A stretch of 64,000 bases of DNA from contig JAGAOT010000026.1 of NCBI GenBank assembly GCA_017623615.1, positions 1 to 64,000 of the forward strand, written 5' to 3'. The stretch comes from Clostridia bacterium. Lineage in GTDB: Bacteria; Bacillota; Clostridia; Oscillospirales; Acutalibacteraceae. Within the stretch, counting starts at the first letter, position 1. Each line of letters opens with the position of its first letter. This document shows positions 51,849 to 60,704 of this stretch, piece by piece. Both the position numbers and the translations under genes were made by a program. The notes beneath the pieces were generated by a model. It had not been told where the DNA came from and did not search any database. It saw only the letters and a list, made by a program, of their open reading frames with translations.

Positions 51849-51876
51849 AACGGCAGGAGAAAATCCTGCCGTTTTA
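51849..51876 (-). terminator. Terminator of yebC
   Basis: AACGGCAGGA and TCCTGCCGTT form a 10-bp stem around a short A-rich loop; T runs follow on the minus strand. Confidence 0.88.
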
Positions 51877-51893
51877 CTGTTTTTAACTCGATT

Positions 51894-52634
51894 TTATTCT
51901 GCGTCGTCAGCGTTTTCCCAGTTGTGCCATACAGCCTGGATATCGTCGTTATCGTCAAACATTTCAAGCATCTTTGCCATGTTCTTGATATCGTCGGGAT
52001 TTGTGAGTGCTGTGTATGTTGAGGGAACATATTCAACCTCTGCGGAAACAAAAGCGTAGCCCTTTGCTTCAAGGTCTTCTCTGACCGCACCGCAGTCGTT
52101 GGGCTCTGTTCTGATTTCAAAAACGCCTTCGTCGTCTGTGATGAAATCGGTTGCGCCTGCTTCGAGAGCATCTTCCATAAGCTTATCCTCGTCAACGCCC
52201 TCTGCCTCAACAACAAGAACGCCCTGCTTTGAGAACATGAACGAAACACAGCCGCTCTGGCCCATGTTTCCGCCGTATTTGTCGAAATAGTGGCGAACAT
52301 CGCCCGCTGTTCTGTTGCGGTTGTCGGTGAGTGCCTCAACGATAACTGCAACGCCTGAGGGACCGTAGCCCTCATATACGATTTCTTCGTAGTCTGCGCC
52401 GCCGGTTTCGCCCGCAGCCTTTTTGATTATTCTTTCAATGTTGTCGTTGGGAACATTGTTTGCCTTTGCCTTTGCGATAACGTCCTTGAGCTTGGAGTTG
52501 GAAGCAGGGTCGGGACCGCCCTCGCGAACAACAACAGCGATTTCTCTGCCAATCTTGGTAAAGATTTTAGCTCTCTGGTTATCGGTTTTTTCTTTCTTTC
52601 TCTTAATTGTGCTCCATTTGGAATGGCCTGACAT
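51894..52634 (-). CDS. YebC/PmpR family (TACO1) protein
   Basis: The 246-residue protein has the family's characteristic start SGHSKWSTIKRKKEKTDNQR and AKIFTKIGREI, then KAKANNVPNDNIERIIKKA and YEGYGPSGVAVIVEALTDN. Length is normal for the family. YebC proteins are reported as transcription regulators and, more recently, as factors that ease ribosome stalling at proline runs; which applies here is not visible. It is a single gene with its own terminator, outside the ruv cluster where it often sits. Confidence 0.95.
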   Translation of the reverse strand: MSGHSKWSTIKRKKEKTDNQRAKIFTKIGREIAVVVREGGPDPASNSKLKDVIAKAKANNVPNDNIERIIKKAAGETGGADYEEIVYEGYGPSGVAVIVEALTDNRNRTAGDVRHYFDKYGGNMGQSGCVSFMFSKQGVLVVEAEGVDEDKLMEDALEAGATDFITDDEGVFEIRTEPNDCGAVREDLEAKGYAFVSAEVEYVPSTYTALTNPDDIKNMAKMLEMFDDNDDIQAVWHNWENADDAE

Positions 52635-52707
52635 TTAAAAAACCTCGCTTTTTTATACTTTAATTAACCTTGTTATTATATAACAGCATTTGCATGCTTG
52701 TCAAGAA

Positions 52708-53097
52708 TTAGTTATCTACTTCGTGTCTGATGAGGAACTTTGTGCCGTCAACAACGGGGGTTACGCCCTCCTGCTGAACAACGGGTGAAGAGCCGTCGGC
52801 TTCAAAGGTGAGGTAATCTTTATTGATTTCAAAGAAGAAAACCTTTTCACCGTCCTCGCATGTCAGCTTGAGAAGATTTTCCTCAACCGAATATGTTCCC
52901 CTTTCCGATGAGCCGCCGAAGCCCTCATAGGAAAAAGTGAATTCGCCGCTTTCTTTAAGATAGAGCTTTGGATATGTCTGAACACTTTCTTCGGGGCAGT
53001 ATATGCCGTAAACAAGGTCGGTCTGGGGAATGGTTTTTGCGCATGCGCTGAGCATAAGCAGAGCCGCCGCCAAAACTATGCAGAAAATCTTTTTCAT
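52708..53097 (-). CDS. Small lipoprotein of unknown function
   Basis: The 129-residue protein starts MKKIFCIVLAAALLMLSACAKT with LSAC as a lipobox, so cysteine 19 would be acylated and anchored to the outer face of the membrane. The mature part (about 110 residues) is beta-rich with ESGEFTFSYEGFGGSSERGT and YSVEENLLKLTCEDGEKVFF, resembling small copper-resistance or NlpE-like barrels, but the similarity is too weak for a call. AGGAGAAAAA lies before the ATG. It follows yitT by 14 nt, in the same direction. Confidence 0.83.
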   Translation of the reverse strand: MKKIFCIVLAAALLMLSACAKTIPQTDLVYGIYCPEESVQTYPKLYLKESGEFTFSYEGFGGSSERGTYSVEENLLKLTCEDGEKVFFFEINKDYLTFEADGSSPVVQQEGVTPVVDGTKFLIRHEVDN

Positions 53098-53111
53098 GAT
53101 ATTTTTCTCCT

Positions 53112-53981
53112 TTAGATTGATTTGTTAAAGCCCTCGCCGAGTATTTCATTGGCTTCGCTGACGATGATAAACGTTTTATCGTCAATGGACTTAACAATTT
53201 TGAGTATTCCGGAAATTTCGTGCTTTCTGGCAACACAGATAAGAATGTTTTTGCCCTTGCCCGTGTATGCGCCGGTTGCGGGTACGATTGAAACACCGCG
53301 CGGTGAAGCGGCAACCATCGCCTTTGAAACCTCATCTGCCTTGTCGGTAACAATCATCAGCATTTTGCCGTTGCCCGTGCCGTAGATGAGAGCGTCAATA
53401 ACCTTTGTACTTACAAAAATCATGATTATTGCGTAAAGACCGCTTTCGATGCTCTTGAAAACAAACATTCCCGAGGCAACCACAACCGCATCCGCAATCA
53501 TAACGATTGTGCCGACGGTGATGTGCGGCCATTTTTTGTGAACAAGCCTGCCGACGATGTCCGTGCCGCCGCTTGTTGCGCCCGTTATCATTATAAGACC
53601 CAAACCCGCGCCCTGAAGCAGTCCGCAGAAAAGAGCGGCAAGAATGTTATCGCCTTCATAGGGCGGGGCAAAAATCGCCGTAACGTCAAGCGCGGTTGAA
53701 AGCAAAACCGTTACCCAAAGCGTTCTTGCAACAAGCTTTTTGCCCAAAAACAGCCACATGAGAATGAGAAGCGGGATGTTGAGCACAAGGTTAACCGTAC
53801 CCACGGGCCACTCGAAAAGGTGGTTAAAAATAACCGCAACGCCCGTTATGCCGCTTTGCGCTATTGAATTCGGTATTGAAAAGCTGTTAACGCCGAATGA
53901 ATAGAGCAGACAGCCGACTATCCAAATTGCGTTGTTTTTAAGCAGCTCAAATGCCTTTGTTTTGTTCATATATTTATTCAC
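53112..53981 (-). CDS. YitT-family membrane protein (DUF2179)
   Basis: The 289-residue protein has five to six membrane helices from residue 15 to 200, with NSFSIPNSIAQSGITGVAVI and GLGLIMITGATSGGTDIVGR as typical YitT segments. A C-terminal cytoplasmic DUF2179 domain (KMLMIVTDKADEVSKAM, RGVSIVPATGAYTGKGKNIL) follows. Its function is unknown. The GTG start at 53981 follows GAGGG and overlaps the mrnC end by 8 nt; ATG 53969 is an alternative. It is translationally coupled to mrnC. Confidence 0.9.
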   Translation of the reverse strand: MNKYMNKTKAFELLKNNAIWIVGCLLYSFGVNSFSIPNSIAQSGITGVAVIFNHLFEWPVGTVNLVLNIPLLILMWLFLGKKLVARTLWVTVLLSTALDVTAIFAPPYEGDNILAALFCGLLQGAGLGLIMITGATSGGTDIVGRLVHKKWPHITVGTIVMIADAVVVASGMFVFKSIESGLYAIIMIFVSTKVIDALIYGTGNGKMLMIVTDKADEVSKAMVAASPRGVSIVPATGAYTGKGKNILICVARKHEISGILKIVKSIDDKTFIIVSEANEILGEGFNKSI

Positions 53982-54381
53982 CGTCAGAACCCTCGCTGCA
54001 AATTTTATTATAAAGGAATTTAATTCTGTCGATATCGCTTTTCAGCCAGAGCCAGCCGAAAAGGCTTTCAAGCCCCGTTGCGTAGTGGTAGTCCGCGCTC
54101 GAGGCGTTTTTCGGTATTCCGCCCGTATGCGCATTCCTGCCGCGCTTGAAAACGGCTGTTTCGTCCTCTGTCAGCAGGGGCATGATTTTTTTGATGCTTG
54201 CCGCCTGCGCCGATGCGCAAACTCTTTTGCTTGCCATGGAGTGCAGAGCGTTGACGGGTCTGTTAGCCTCGCACACAAGCTCACTTCTGACAAGCAAATC
54301 AAAAACCGTGTCGCCGACAAATGCAAGCGTAAGCGGGCTGATTAACGAAGCATCAACGCTTTTTTCGAGTAATGTGTTCAA
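53974..54381 (-). CDS. mrnC: Mini-ribonuclease 3
   Basis: From TTG 54381, behind GGGGG, the protein has 135 residues; an upstream TTG at 54396 has no ribosome binding site. It shows the RNase III catalytic domain without a double-stranded RNA-binding domain: LTLAFVGDTVFDLLVRSEL near residues 17-35 with the catalytic acidic residues, KRGRNAHTGGIPKNASSADYHYATG and LESLFGWLWL at the end. Mini-III matures 23S rRNA ends in Gram-positive bacteria. It follows obg by about 15 nt and overlaps yitT by 8 nt. Confidence 0.93.
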   Translation of the reverse strand: MNTLLEKSVDASLISPLTLAFVGDTVFDLLVRSELVCEANRPVNALHSMASKRVCASAQAASIKKIMPLLTEDETAVFKRGRNAHTGGIPKNASSADYHYATGLESLFGWLWLKSDIDRIKFLYNKICSEGSDGE

Positions 54382-54396
54382 TATTTTCCCCCGCAA

Positions 54397-55668
54397 TCAG
54401 TTAACAAAGTCAAATTCAAGGTCATAGATGGAAACCGTGTCGCCCTCGTTGATTCCTCTTTCGCGCAGGGCATCAATTATGCCGCTTGAAATAAGAACGC
54501 GCTGGAAATACTGAAGCGATTCATAGTCGTCAAGGTCGGTGCGCTGAAGAATTTTGAGAAGCCACGGAGCCTCAACAAAATAAATATCGTCCTCAACGCG
54601 GATTGTAAAGCCTTTATCCGTCTGTTTTTCAAACATCTCAACGGGAATTACCTCGGCTTCGTATTTCTTAATCGGGGGAAGGGTCTGCAGCTTGTTCCAT
54701 ACCGCAGATATAAGAGCCTCCGTGCCCTCGGTAATCGGAGCGCACATTGTGTGGTATTCATAGCCCTTTTCCGTAAAATATTTTTCAAGCCTTTCAAGCT
54801 GCTCATCCGTTGCAAGGTCTATCTTGTTTGCCGCAACAATCTGCGGACGCTTTGCAAGCTCAGGGTCAAACTTTTCAAGCTCTTTGTTGATTATTTCGAA
54901 ATCCTCAATGGGGTCTCTGCCCTCGCTGCCCGCCGCATCAACAATGTGAACAAGCAGCCTGCAGCGGTCAACGTGACGCAAAAATTCGTGACCCAAGCCA
55001 ACACCGTCGCCCGCGCCCTCGATAAGACCGGGAATATCAGCCATAACAAACGAGCTTCCCTCGCCGAGAGAAACAACGCCCAGAACGGGGGTGAGGGTTG
55101 TGAAATGGTAGTTTGCAATTATCGGTTTTGCCTGGCTGACAACGGAAACAAGCGTTGATTTGCCAACGTTCGGGAAGCCCAAAAGACCCACGTCTGCAAG
55201 AAGCTTGAGCTCAAGGTTAACTTCCCATTCTTCACCCGGAGTGCCGTTTTTGGCAAAACGGGGAACCTGCCTTGTGGGGGTTGCAAAGTGGGGGTTGCCC
55301 CAGCCGCCTCTGCCGCCCTTTGCGGCAATGAACTCCTCCATGTCGGACATATCCGCCATGATTGCGCCGCTCTCAACCTCTCTTATAATTGTTCCTCTGG
55401 GAACTTTGATTATGAGGTCTTCGCCGCCTCTGCCGTTTTTGCGCCCGCCTGAGCCGTTTTCGCCGTTGGAAGCGGTGTATTTCCTTTTGTAGCGGAAGTC
55501 CGCAAGCGTTGCAAGGTTGTCGTCAACCTTAAAAACTATGTTGCCGCCCTTGCCGCCGTCGCCGCCGTCGGGTCCGCCCGCGGCAACATATTTTTCTCTG
55601 CGGAAGCTGACGGCTCCGTTGCCGCCGTTGCCCGCTTTTATTTTTATTTTCGCAATATCAACAAACAT
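54397..55668 (-). CDS. obgE: GTPase Obg
   Basis: ATG 55668 behind AAAGGAA gives 423 residues; the upstream extension to 55719 overlaps the promoter. The glycine-rich Obg fold is at the N-terminus (AKIKIKAGNGGNGAVSFRRE, GGPDGGDGGKGGN). The G domain has GFPNVGKSTLVS, DIPGLIEGA and NKID. The C-terminal OCT domain carries DDIYFVEAPWLLKILQRTDL and YDLEFDFVN. Obg acts in ribosome assembly, stress control and entry to sporulation. It heads a minus-strand operon with mrnC, yitT and the lipoprotein gene. Confidence 0.97.
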   Translation of the reverse strand: MFVDIAKIKIKAGNGGNGAVSFRREKYVAAGGPDGGDGGKGGNIVFKVDDNLATLADFRYKRKYTASNGENGSGGRKNGRGGEDLIIKVPRGTIIREVESGAIMADMSDMEEFIAAKGGRGGWGNPHFATPTRQVPRFAKNGTPGEEWEVNLELKLLADVGLLGFPNVGKSTLVSVVSQAKPIIANYHFTTLTPVLGVVSLGEGSSFVMADIPGLIEGAGDGVGLGHEFLRHVDRCRLLVHIVDAAGSEGRDPIEDFEIINKELEKFDPELAKRPQIVAANKIDLATDEQLERLEKYFTEKGYEYHTMCAPITEGTEALISAVWNKLQTLPPIKKYEAEVIPVEMFEKQTDKGFTIRVEDDIYFVEAPWLLKILQRTDLDDYESLQYFQRVLISSGIIDALRERGINEGDTVSIYDLEFDFVN

Positions 55669-55707
55669 AAACTTTCCTTTTCTTTCAAACAAAATTATAC
55701 AGTATAA

Positions 55708-55736
55708 ATTATACCCCATAATCTATCGTTTTACAA
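55708..55736 (-). promoter_or_regulatory. Promoter of obgE
   Basis: On the minus strand TTGTAA (55731-55736) and TATAAT (55708-55713) are 17 bp apart, 40 nt before the obgE start codon. A second A+T-rich -10-like site (TATACT, 55804-55809) on the plus strand could serve the DUF512 gene. Confidence 0.7.
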
Positions 55737-55851
55737 TAGCTTTTAATATTAAAAAATTTAAAGATTTACAAATAATTTACTATTAATTTTTAAAAAAGTG
55801 TGTTATACTGTACTATAAATATAAAATAGGGTAGTATCGGCAGGTGAAAGC

Positions 55852-57159
55852 ATGGCAGTTAAAATCAGCGGAATTGATGCGGGCAGCATCGCAGAGAAAA
55901 AGAAAATACAAGCGGGCGATGAGCTCATAAGCATCAACGGCAGCGAGATTAACGATGTGCTCGATTACCGTTTTTATATCAACGACACAAAGCTTTTGCT
56001 TTCTCTCAAAACCGCCGCGGGCAAATCAAAGCTTGTTTTGATTCGCAAGGATGAGTTTGAAGATATCGGTCTTGAATTTGAAACATATCTTATGGACAAG
56101 CAGAGAAGCTGCAAAAACAAATGCATATTCTGCTTTATTGACCAGCTTCCCAAGGGTCTGCGCAAAAGCCTTTATTTCAAGGATGACGATTCGCGCCTTT
56201 CGTTCCTTTTCGGAAACTATATAACGCTCACAAACCTTACGTACAGCGAGGCGCAGAGAATAATAAAAATGCATATCAGCCCCGTCAACATTTCCGTTCA
56301 GACGATGAACCCCGAACTGCGTGTTAAAATGATGGCTAACCCCAAGGCGGGCGAATCGCTGAAATATATGTTTGAATTTGCAAAGGCGGGCATTGCGATA
56401 AACACCCAGCTTGTGCTTTGCCCGGGAATAAATGACGGCGCGGAGCTTGAACGCAGCCTTAATGAGCTCGGCAGTCTTTACCCTGCCGTTCAGAGCATAG
56501 CGGCTGTGCCTGTCGGTCTTTCGGACCACAGGCAGGGGCTTTATCCCCTTGAGCCTTACACAAAAGAAACCGCCCGCGAGGTTATCGGCGTAATCGACCG
56601 CTTCAATGAGAAATTCAAAAAGGAAAACGGTGCGGTTATCGCGTATGCCGCCGATGAATTCTATATAAAAGCCGAGCTTCCCATGCCCGATGCGGAATAC
56701 TACAACGACTTTCCGCAGCTTGAAAACGGGGTCGGAATGTGGGCACTGCTCCAATCGGAGTTTGACAGCGCGCTTGCGGAATGCGAAATAAAGTCACTCA
56801 AGCGCAGGGCAACGATAGTAACGGGCAAGGCGGCATATCCGCTCATTTCAGCCCTTGCCGAAAAAGCGATGAAGAAAATCGCGGGTTTGGATATAAACGT
56901 TGTTGCGGCGGAGAATAAACTGCTCGGCAGCATGATAACCGTTTCAGGCTTGCTTTGCGGAGCGGATATAGCGGATGCCGTCAGCGGGGTTGACCTTGGC
57001 GAGGAGCTTATAATCCCGCCCAACTGCCTTCGAAGCGAGGGCGATATGTTCCTTGACGATATGACGGTTGAGGAGCTTTCGGACAGATTAAAAGTTAAAG
57101 TAACCCAAAACGGCAGCGGCGGTGAGGATTTGCTGTCTGCCATGTTAGGAGGAATATAA
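55852..57159 (+). CDS. DUF512 family radical-SAM/PDZ protein
   Basis: The 435-residue protein has an N-terminal PDZ-like domain (KISGIDAGSIAEKKKIQAGD, residues 1-75), then SCKNKCIFCFIDQLPKGLRK near 84-103 with a CxxxCxxC radical-SAM cluster motif, DSRLSFLFGNYITLTNL, and the C-terminal DUF512 part (YAADEFYIKAELPMP). The family is widespread in Clostridia and often lies next to der, as here, where the genes abut with no gap. The reaction is unknown. A GGTGAAAGC precedes the ATG. Confidence 0.9.
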   Translation: MAVKISGIDAGSIAEKKKIQAGDELISINGSEINDVLDYRFYINDTKLLLSLKTAAGKSKLVLIRKDEFEDIGLEFETYLMDKQRSCKNKCIFCFIDQLPKGLRKSLYFKDDDSRLSFLFGNYITLTNLTYSEAQRIIKMHISPVNISVQTMNPELRVKMMANPKAGESLKYMFEFAKAGIAINTQLVLCPGINDGAELERSLNELGSLYPAVQSIAAVPVGLSDHRQGLYPLEPYTKETAREVIGVIDRFNEKFKKENGAVIAYAADEFYIKAELPMPDAEYYNDFPQLENGVGMWALLQSEFDSALAECEIKSLKRRATIVTGKAAYPLISALAEKAMKKIAGLDINVVAAENKLLGSMITVSGLLCGADIADAVSGVDLGEELIIPPNCLRSEGDMFLDDMTVEELSDRLKVKVTQNGSGGEDLLSAMLGGI

Positions 57160-58488
57160 ATGGCACGAAGTGTTGTTGCGATTGTCGGCAGACCCAATGT
57201 CGGCAAGTCTACGCTTTTCAATAAGCTTGTGGGTGCGCGCCTTTCAATAGTTGACGACACCCCCGGCGTTACAAGGGACAGAATATACGGCGAGTGCGAA
57301 TGGCTTAACCGTCATTTTATGCTCATTGATACGGGCGGCATCGAGCCGTATTCGGACGATATTATTCTTAAACAGATGAGGATGCAGGCAGAGCTTGCGA
57401 TTGACAGCGCGGATGTAATAATTCTTGTAACTGATATCCGCTCGGGCGTTGTTGCAACCGACAGCGAGGTTGCCGCAATGCTCCAAAAGAGCGGAAAGCC
57501 TGTTATTCTCTGCGTTAACAAGGTGGATACTCCGGGTGAGCTCCCCCCCGATTTTTATGAATTCTACAACCTCGGTCTCGGCGACCCGATTCCCGTTTCT
57601 TCCGTTCACGGCATGGGTACGGGCGATTTGCTCGACGAGGTGCTCAAATATCTTCCCGAGGACGGCGAGGGTGAGAGTGAGGACGATGCAATAAAGGTTG
57701 CCGTTATCGGCAAGCCCAACGTGGGCAAATCCTCACTTGTCAATGCTGTACTCGGTGAAAACAGAATGATTGTTTCCAACATTGCGGGCACAACGCGCGA
57801 CGCAACCGATTCAATCGTTGAAAACAGCCACGGCAAATTCGTGTTTATCGACACGGCGGGTCTTCGCCGCAAAAGCCGCGTTTATGACCAGATAGAAAAA
57901 TATTCGGTTATCCGCGCGAGAATGGCGGTTGAAAGGGCGCATGTGTGCGTTATTATGATTGATGCAACCGAGGGCTTTACGGAGCAGGATTCAAAGGTTG
58001 CGGGCATTGCTCACGAAATGGGCAAGGCATGCATTATTGCCGTTAACAAATGGGATGCCGTTGAAAAAGACGGTAAAACAATGGACAGCATGAGAAAACA
58101 GCTTATGAAAGATTTTTCATTCATGTCATACGCTCCGATTATCTTTATTTCGGCAAAAGAAAATATCAGGCTTGACCGCTTGTTTGAGCTTATAAAATTT
58201 GTTGACACACAGAACGCGATGCGTATTTCAACGGGAAAGCTTAACGACGTTCTTGCCGATGCAACGGCGAGAGTTCAGCCCCCGACGGACAAGGGCAAGA
58301 GGCTTAAGATTTATTACATGACCCAGGCATCCACAAGACCGCCGACATTCGTCTGCTTTGTCAACAACGCGGAGCTTTTCCACTACAGCTATCAGCGTTA
58401 TCTTGACAATCAGATAAGAGAGGTTTTCGGTCTTGAGGGCACACCCACAAGAATGGTAATCCGCGAAAGAGAGTCAAACAAAAAATGA
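57160..58488 (+). CDS. der: Ribosome assembly GTPase Der
   Basis: The 442-residue protein has two successive G domains, the defining feature of Der/EngA: the first with GRPNVGKSTLFNKLVG near residues 8-23 and DTGGIEPYSD, the second with GKPNVGKSSLVNAVLGE near 181-197 and DTAGLRRKSRVYD. A KH-like C-terminal domain (FVCFVNNAELFHYSYQRYLD) ends it. Der acts in 50S subunit assembly. AGGAGG lies before the ATG, inside the end of the DUF512 gene. The stop overlaps the ruvC start by 4 nt. Confidence 0.97.
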   Translation: MARSVVAIVGRPNVGKSTLFNKLVGARLSIVDDTPGVTRDRIYGECEWLNRHFMLIDTGGIEPYSDDIILKQMRMQAELAIDSADVIILVTDIRSGVVATDSEVAAMLQKSGKPVILCVNKVDTPGELPPDFYEFYNLGLGDPIPVSSVHGMGTGDLLDEVLKYLPEDGEGESEDDAIKVAVIGKPNVGKSSLVNAVLGENRMIVSNIAGTTRDATDSIVENSHGKFVFIDTAGLRRKSRVYDQIEKYSVIRARMAVERAHVCVIMIDATEGFTEQDSKVAGIAHEMGKACIIAVNKWDAVEKDGKTMDSMRKQLMKDFSFMSYAPIIFISAKENIRLDRLFELIKFVDTQNAMRISTGKLNDVLADATARVQPPTDKGKRLKIYYMTQASTRPPTFVCFVNNAELFHYSYQRYLDNQIREVFGLEGTPTRMVIRERESNKK

Positions 58489-58985
58489 TAGTTTTGGGAA
58501 TTGACCCCGGCTATGCAATAGTCGGCTACGGCGTTGTTGAATATCACAACAATCATTTTAACATGCTTGATTTCGGCGCGATAACCACCGAAGCGCACAC
58601 GCCGTTTAACGAAAGGCTTGAAAGAATTTACAACTGCGCCTGCATGCTTATCGACAGATATCATCCCGATGCGCTGGCAATAGAAAAGCTGTTTTTCAAC
58701 ACCAACCAGAAAACGGCGATTGACGTTGCGCAGGCAAGGGGAGTTCTTGTGCTTGCGGCACAGCAGGCAAAAATGCCGATTTTCGAATACACCCCACTTC
58801 AGGTCAAGCAGAGCGTTGTCGGATACGGCAGGGCGGAGAAGAAGCAGGTTCAGGATATGACACGGATTATGCTGGGTCTCGAAAAAATCCCCAAGCCCGA
58901 TGATGCCGCCGATGCCCTTGCGATGGCGATATGCCATTGCCACAGCGCAGGGTCGTTGATTGGTTCACTTCGTTCACGGTTATAA
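58485..58985 (+). CDS. ruvC: Holliday junction resolvase RuvC
   Basis: The 166-residue protein starts MIVLGIDPGYAIVGYGVVEY, with the first catalytic aspartate. AIEKLFFNTN holds the glutamate, and DDAADALAMAICH near the end the last acidic pair. Length is normal. The start overlaps the der stop (ATGA). RuvC cuts Holliday junctions migrated by RuvAB, whose genes follow. A 60-bp gap with a small palindrome (GGAACGGTC/GACCGTTCC) separates it from ruvA. Confidence 0.96.
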   Translation: MIVLGIDPGYAIVGYGVVEYHNNHFNMLDFGAITTEAHTPFNERLERIYNCACMLIDRYHPDALAIEKLFFNTNQKTAIDVAQARGVLVLAAQQAKMPIFEYTPLQVKQSVVGYGRAEKKQVQDMTRIMLGLEKIPKPDDAADALAMAICHCHSAGSLIGSLRSRL

Positions 58986-59045
58986 TAATCCAAATTCGGC
59001 AGGGAAGGGAACGGTCTTGACCGTTCCGAGAAAAGGAGCAAACCT

Positions 59046-59654
59046 ATGTTCTACAGTTTAACCGGAAAAATAGTTTATGCAGATGAATCCAGCGTTGCGC
59101 TTGATTGCGGCGGCGTTGCGTTCCGTCTTTTCACAACTTTAAACACGCTTAAAAAATGCGCCGATATCGGTCAGACCCAAACCCTTTTCACTCACCTTAA
59201 CGTGCGTGAGGATGCGCTTGACCTTTTCGGCTTTGCCGATAAAAATGAGCTGGACTGCTTCAAGATGCTCACGGGTGTTACGGGTGTGGGACCCAAGGCG
59301 GGTCTTGCGATTCTTTCTCAGCTTACTCCCGACATGCTCGCAGTCAGCGTTGCGGGCGGCGATGTTAAGGCGATAACCGCCGCGCAGGGAGTCGGACCCA
59401 AGCTTGCGCAAAGAATAGTTCTGGAGCTTAAAGGCAAGCTTGACATATTTGCTTCAACAAGCGAAACTATGGGCAACATTGCCGCGGCGCAGAAAGCAAC
59501 AATAAGCTACGCGGGCGAGGATGCCGTGAATGCGCTTGTCATGCTCGGCTATTCGCGCTCCGAGGCAAGCATAGCCGTCGGCAAGCTGGACGGTAACCTT
59601 TCAACCGAAGAAATGATAAAGCAGGCTCTCAAACAGCTTGCAAAAAATCTTTAA
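59046..59654 (+). CDS. ruvA: Holliday junction DNA helicase subunit RuvA
   Basis: The 202-residue protein starts MFYSLTGKIVYADESSVALD and has the OB fold, then the double helix-hairpin-helix (FKMLTGVTGVGPKAGLAIL; ITAAQGVGPKLAQRIVLELK) at residues 70-135, and the C-terminal domain that contacts RuvB (SYAGEDAVNALVMLGYSRSEAS). AAAAGGAG lies before the ATG. RuvA binds the four-way junction as a tetramer and loads RuvB. The linker before the C-terminal domain is short. Confidence 0.96.
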   Translation: MFYSLTGKIVYADESSVALDCGGVAFRLFTTLNTLKKCADIGQTQTLFTHLNVREDALDLFGFADKNELDCFKMLTGVTGVGPKAGLAILSQLTPDMLAVSVAGGDVKAITAAQGVGPKLAQRIVLELKGKLDIFASTSETMGNIAAAQKATISYAGEDAVNALVMLGYSRSEASIAVGKLDGNLSTEEMIKQALKQLAKNL

Positions 59655-59669
59655 TGCGGGAGGATATAT

Positions 59670-60701
59670 ATGGATTTTGATTTTGAAAACAGAATTGTCG
59701 CTCCCGAGTTTTCCTCGGCGGAGGATAATGACATAGAGCTTTCTCTTCGCCCCAAAGTCCTCGGCGAATATATCGGTCAGGACAAGGTAAAGGAAAACCT
59801 TTCAATTTATATCGAAGCTGCCCGTCAAAGAGGTGAGCCGCTTGACCATGTTTTGCTCTACGGACCTCCGGGTCTGGGCAAAACAACGCTTGCGGGTATC
59901 ATTGCCAATGAAATGGGCGTTAATTTCAGAGTAACCAGCGGACCCGCCATTGAAAAACCGGGCGATTTGGCGGCTCTTTTAACAAATCTCAACGAGGGTG
60001 ACGTGCTCTTTATCGACGAAATCCACCGCCTTTCAAGAGCGGTTGAAGAGGTGCTTTACCCCGCAATGGAGGATAACGTGCTCGATATCATCATCGGCAA
60101 GGGTCCGTCCGCGCGTTCAATCCGCTTGGATTTGCACAAGTTTACGCTTGTCGGCGCAACAACAAGGGCGGGGCAGCTCAGTGCACCTCTGCGTGACCGT
60201 TTCGGGGTTATTCTCCGCTTGGAGCTTTATACCCCCGAGCAGCTTTCACAGATTGTTACCCGCAGTGCGGGCATTCTTGATATCGATATTGACCCAAAAG
60301 GCTCAATGGAAATTGCTTCGCGTTCACGCGGCACACCGCGAATCGCAAACCGCCTGCTTAAAAGAGCGCGCGATTTTGCGCAGGTTATGTGCGAGGGAAG
60401 CATCACCAAAGAGGCTTCATCGCTTGCGCTTGACCGCATGGAGATTGATGAACTCGGTCTTGACTCAATCGACAGGCTGATACTTACAACAATGATAAAG
60501 AATTATAACGGCGGTCCCGTCGGGCTTGAAACCATTGCGGCGGCTATCGGCGAGGAAGCTGTGACAATAGAGGACGTTTACGAGCCTTATCTTATGCAGG
60601 TCGGCTTTCTGAGTCGTACACCGAGGGGCAGAATGGTCACCCCTGCGGGCTATGCACACCTCGGCATTGCAATGCCGGGACAACAACGATTGGATGTGTA
60701 A
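59670..60701 (+). CDS. ruvB: Holliday junction DNA helicase subunit RuvB
   Basis: The 343-residue protein has Walker [12 protein letters not shown] near residues 65-75, Walker [11 protein letters not shown] near 112-121 and the C-terminal winged helix ([10 protein letters not shown] at the end). [17 protein letters not shown] is a typical RuvB segment. It drives branch migration as a hexameric ring with RuvA. GGGAGG lies 10 nt before the ATG. The methyltransferase gene starts 3 nt after the stop, so it is coupled. Confidence 0.97.
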   Translation: MDFDFENRIVAPEFSSAEDNDIELSLRPKVLGEYIGQDKVKENLSIYIEAARQRGEPLDHVLLYGPPGLGKTTLAGIIANEMGVNFRVTSGPAIEKPGDLAALLTNLNEGDVLFIDEIHRLSRAVEEVLYPAMEDNVLDIIIGKGPSARSIRLDLHKFTLVGATTRAGQLSAPLRDRFGVILRLELYTPEQLSQIVTRSAGILDIDIDPKGSMEIASRSRGTPRIANRLLKRARDFAQVMCEGSITKEASSLALDRMEIDELGLDSIDRLILTTMIKNYNGGPVGLETIAAAIGEEAVTIEDVYEPYLMQVGFLSRTPRGRMVTPAGYAHLGIAMPGQQRLDV

Positions 60702-60704
60702 TTT

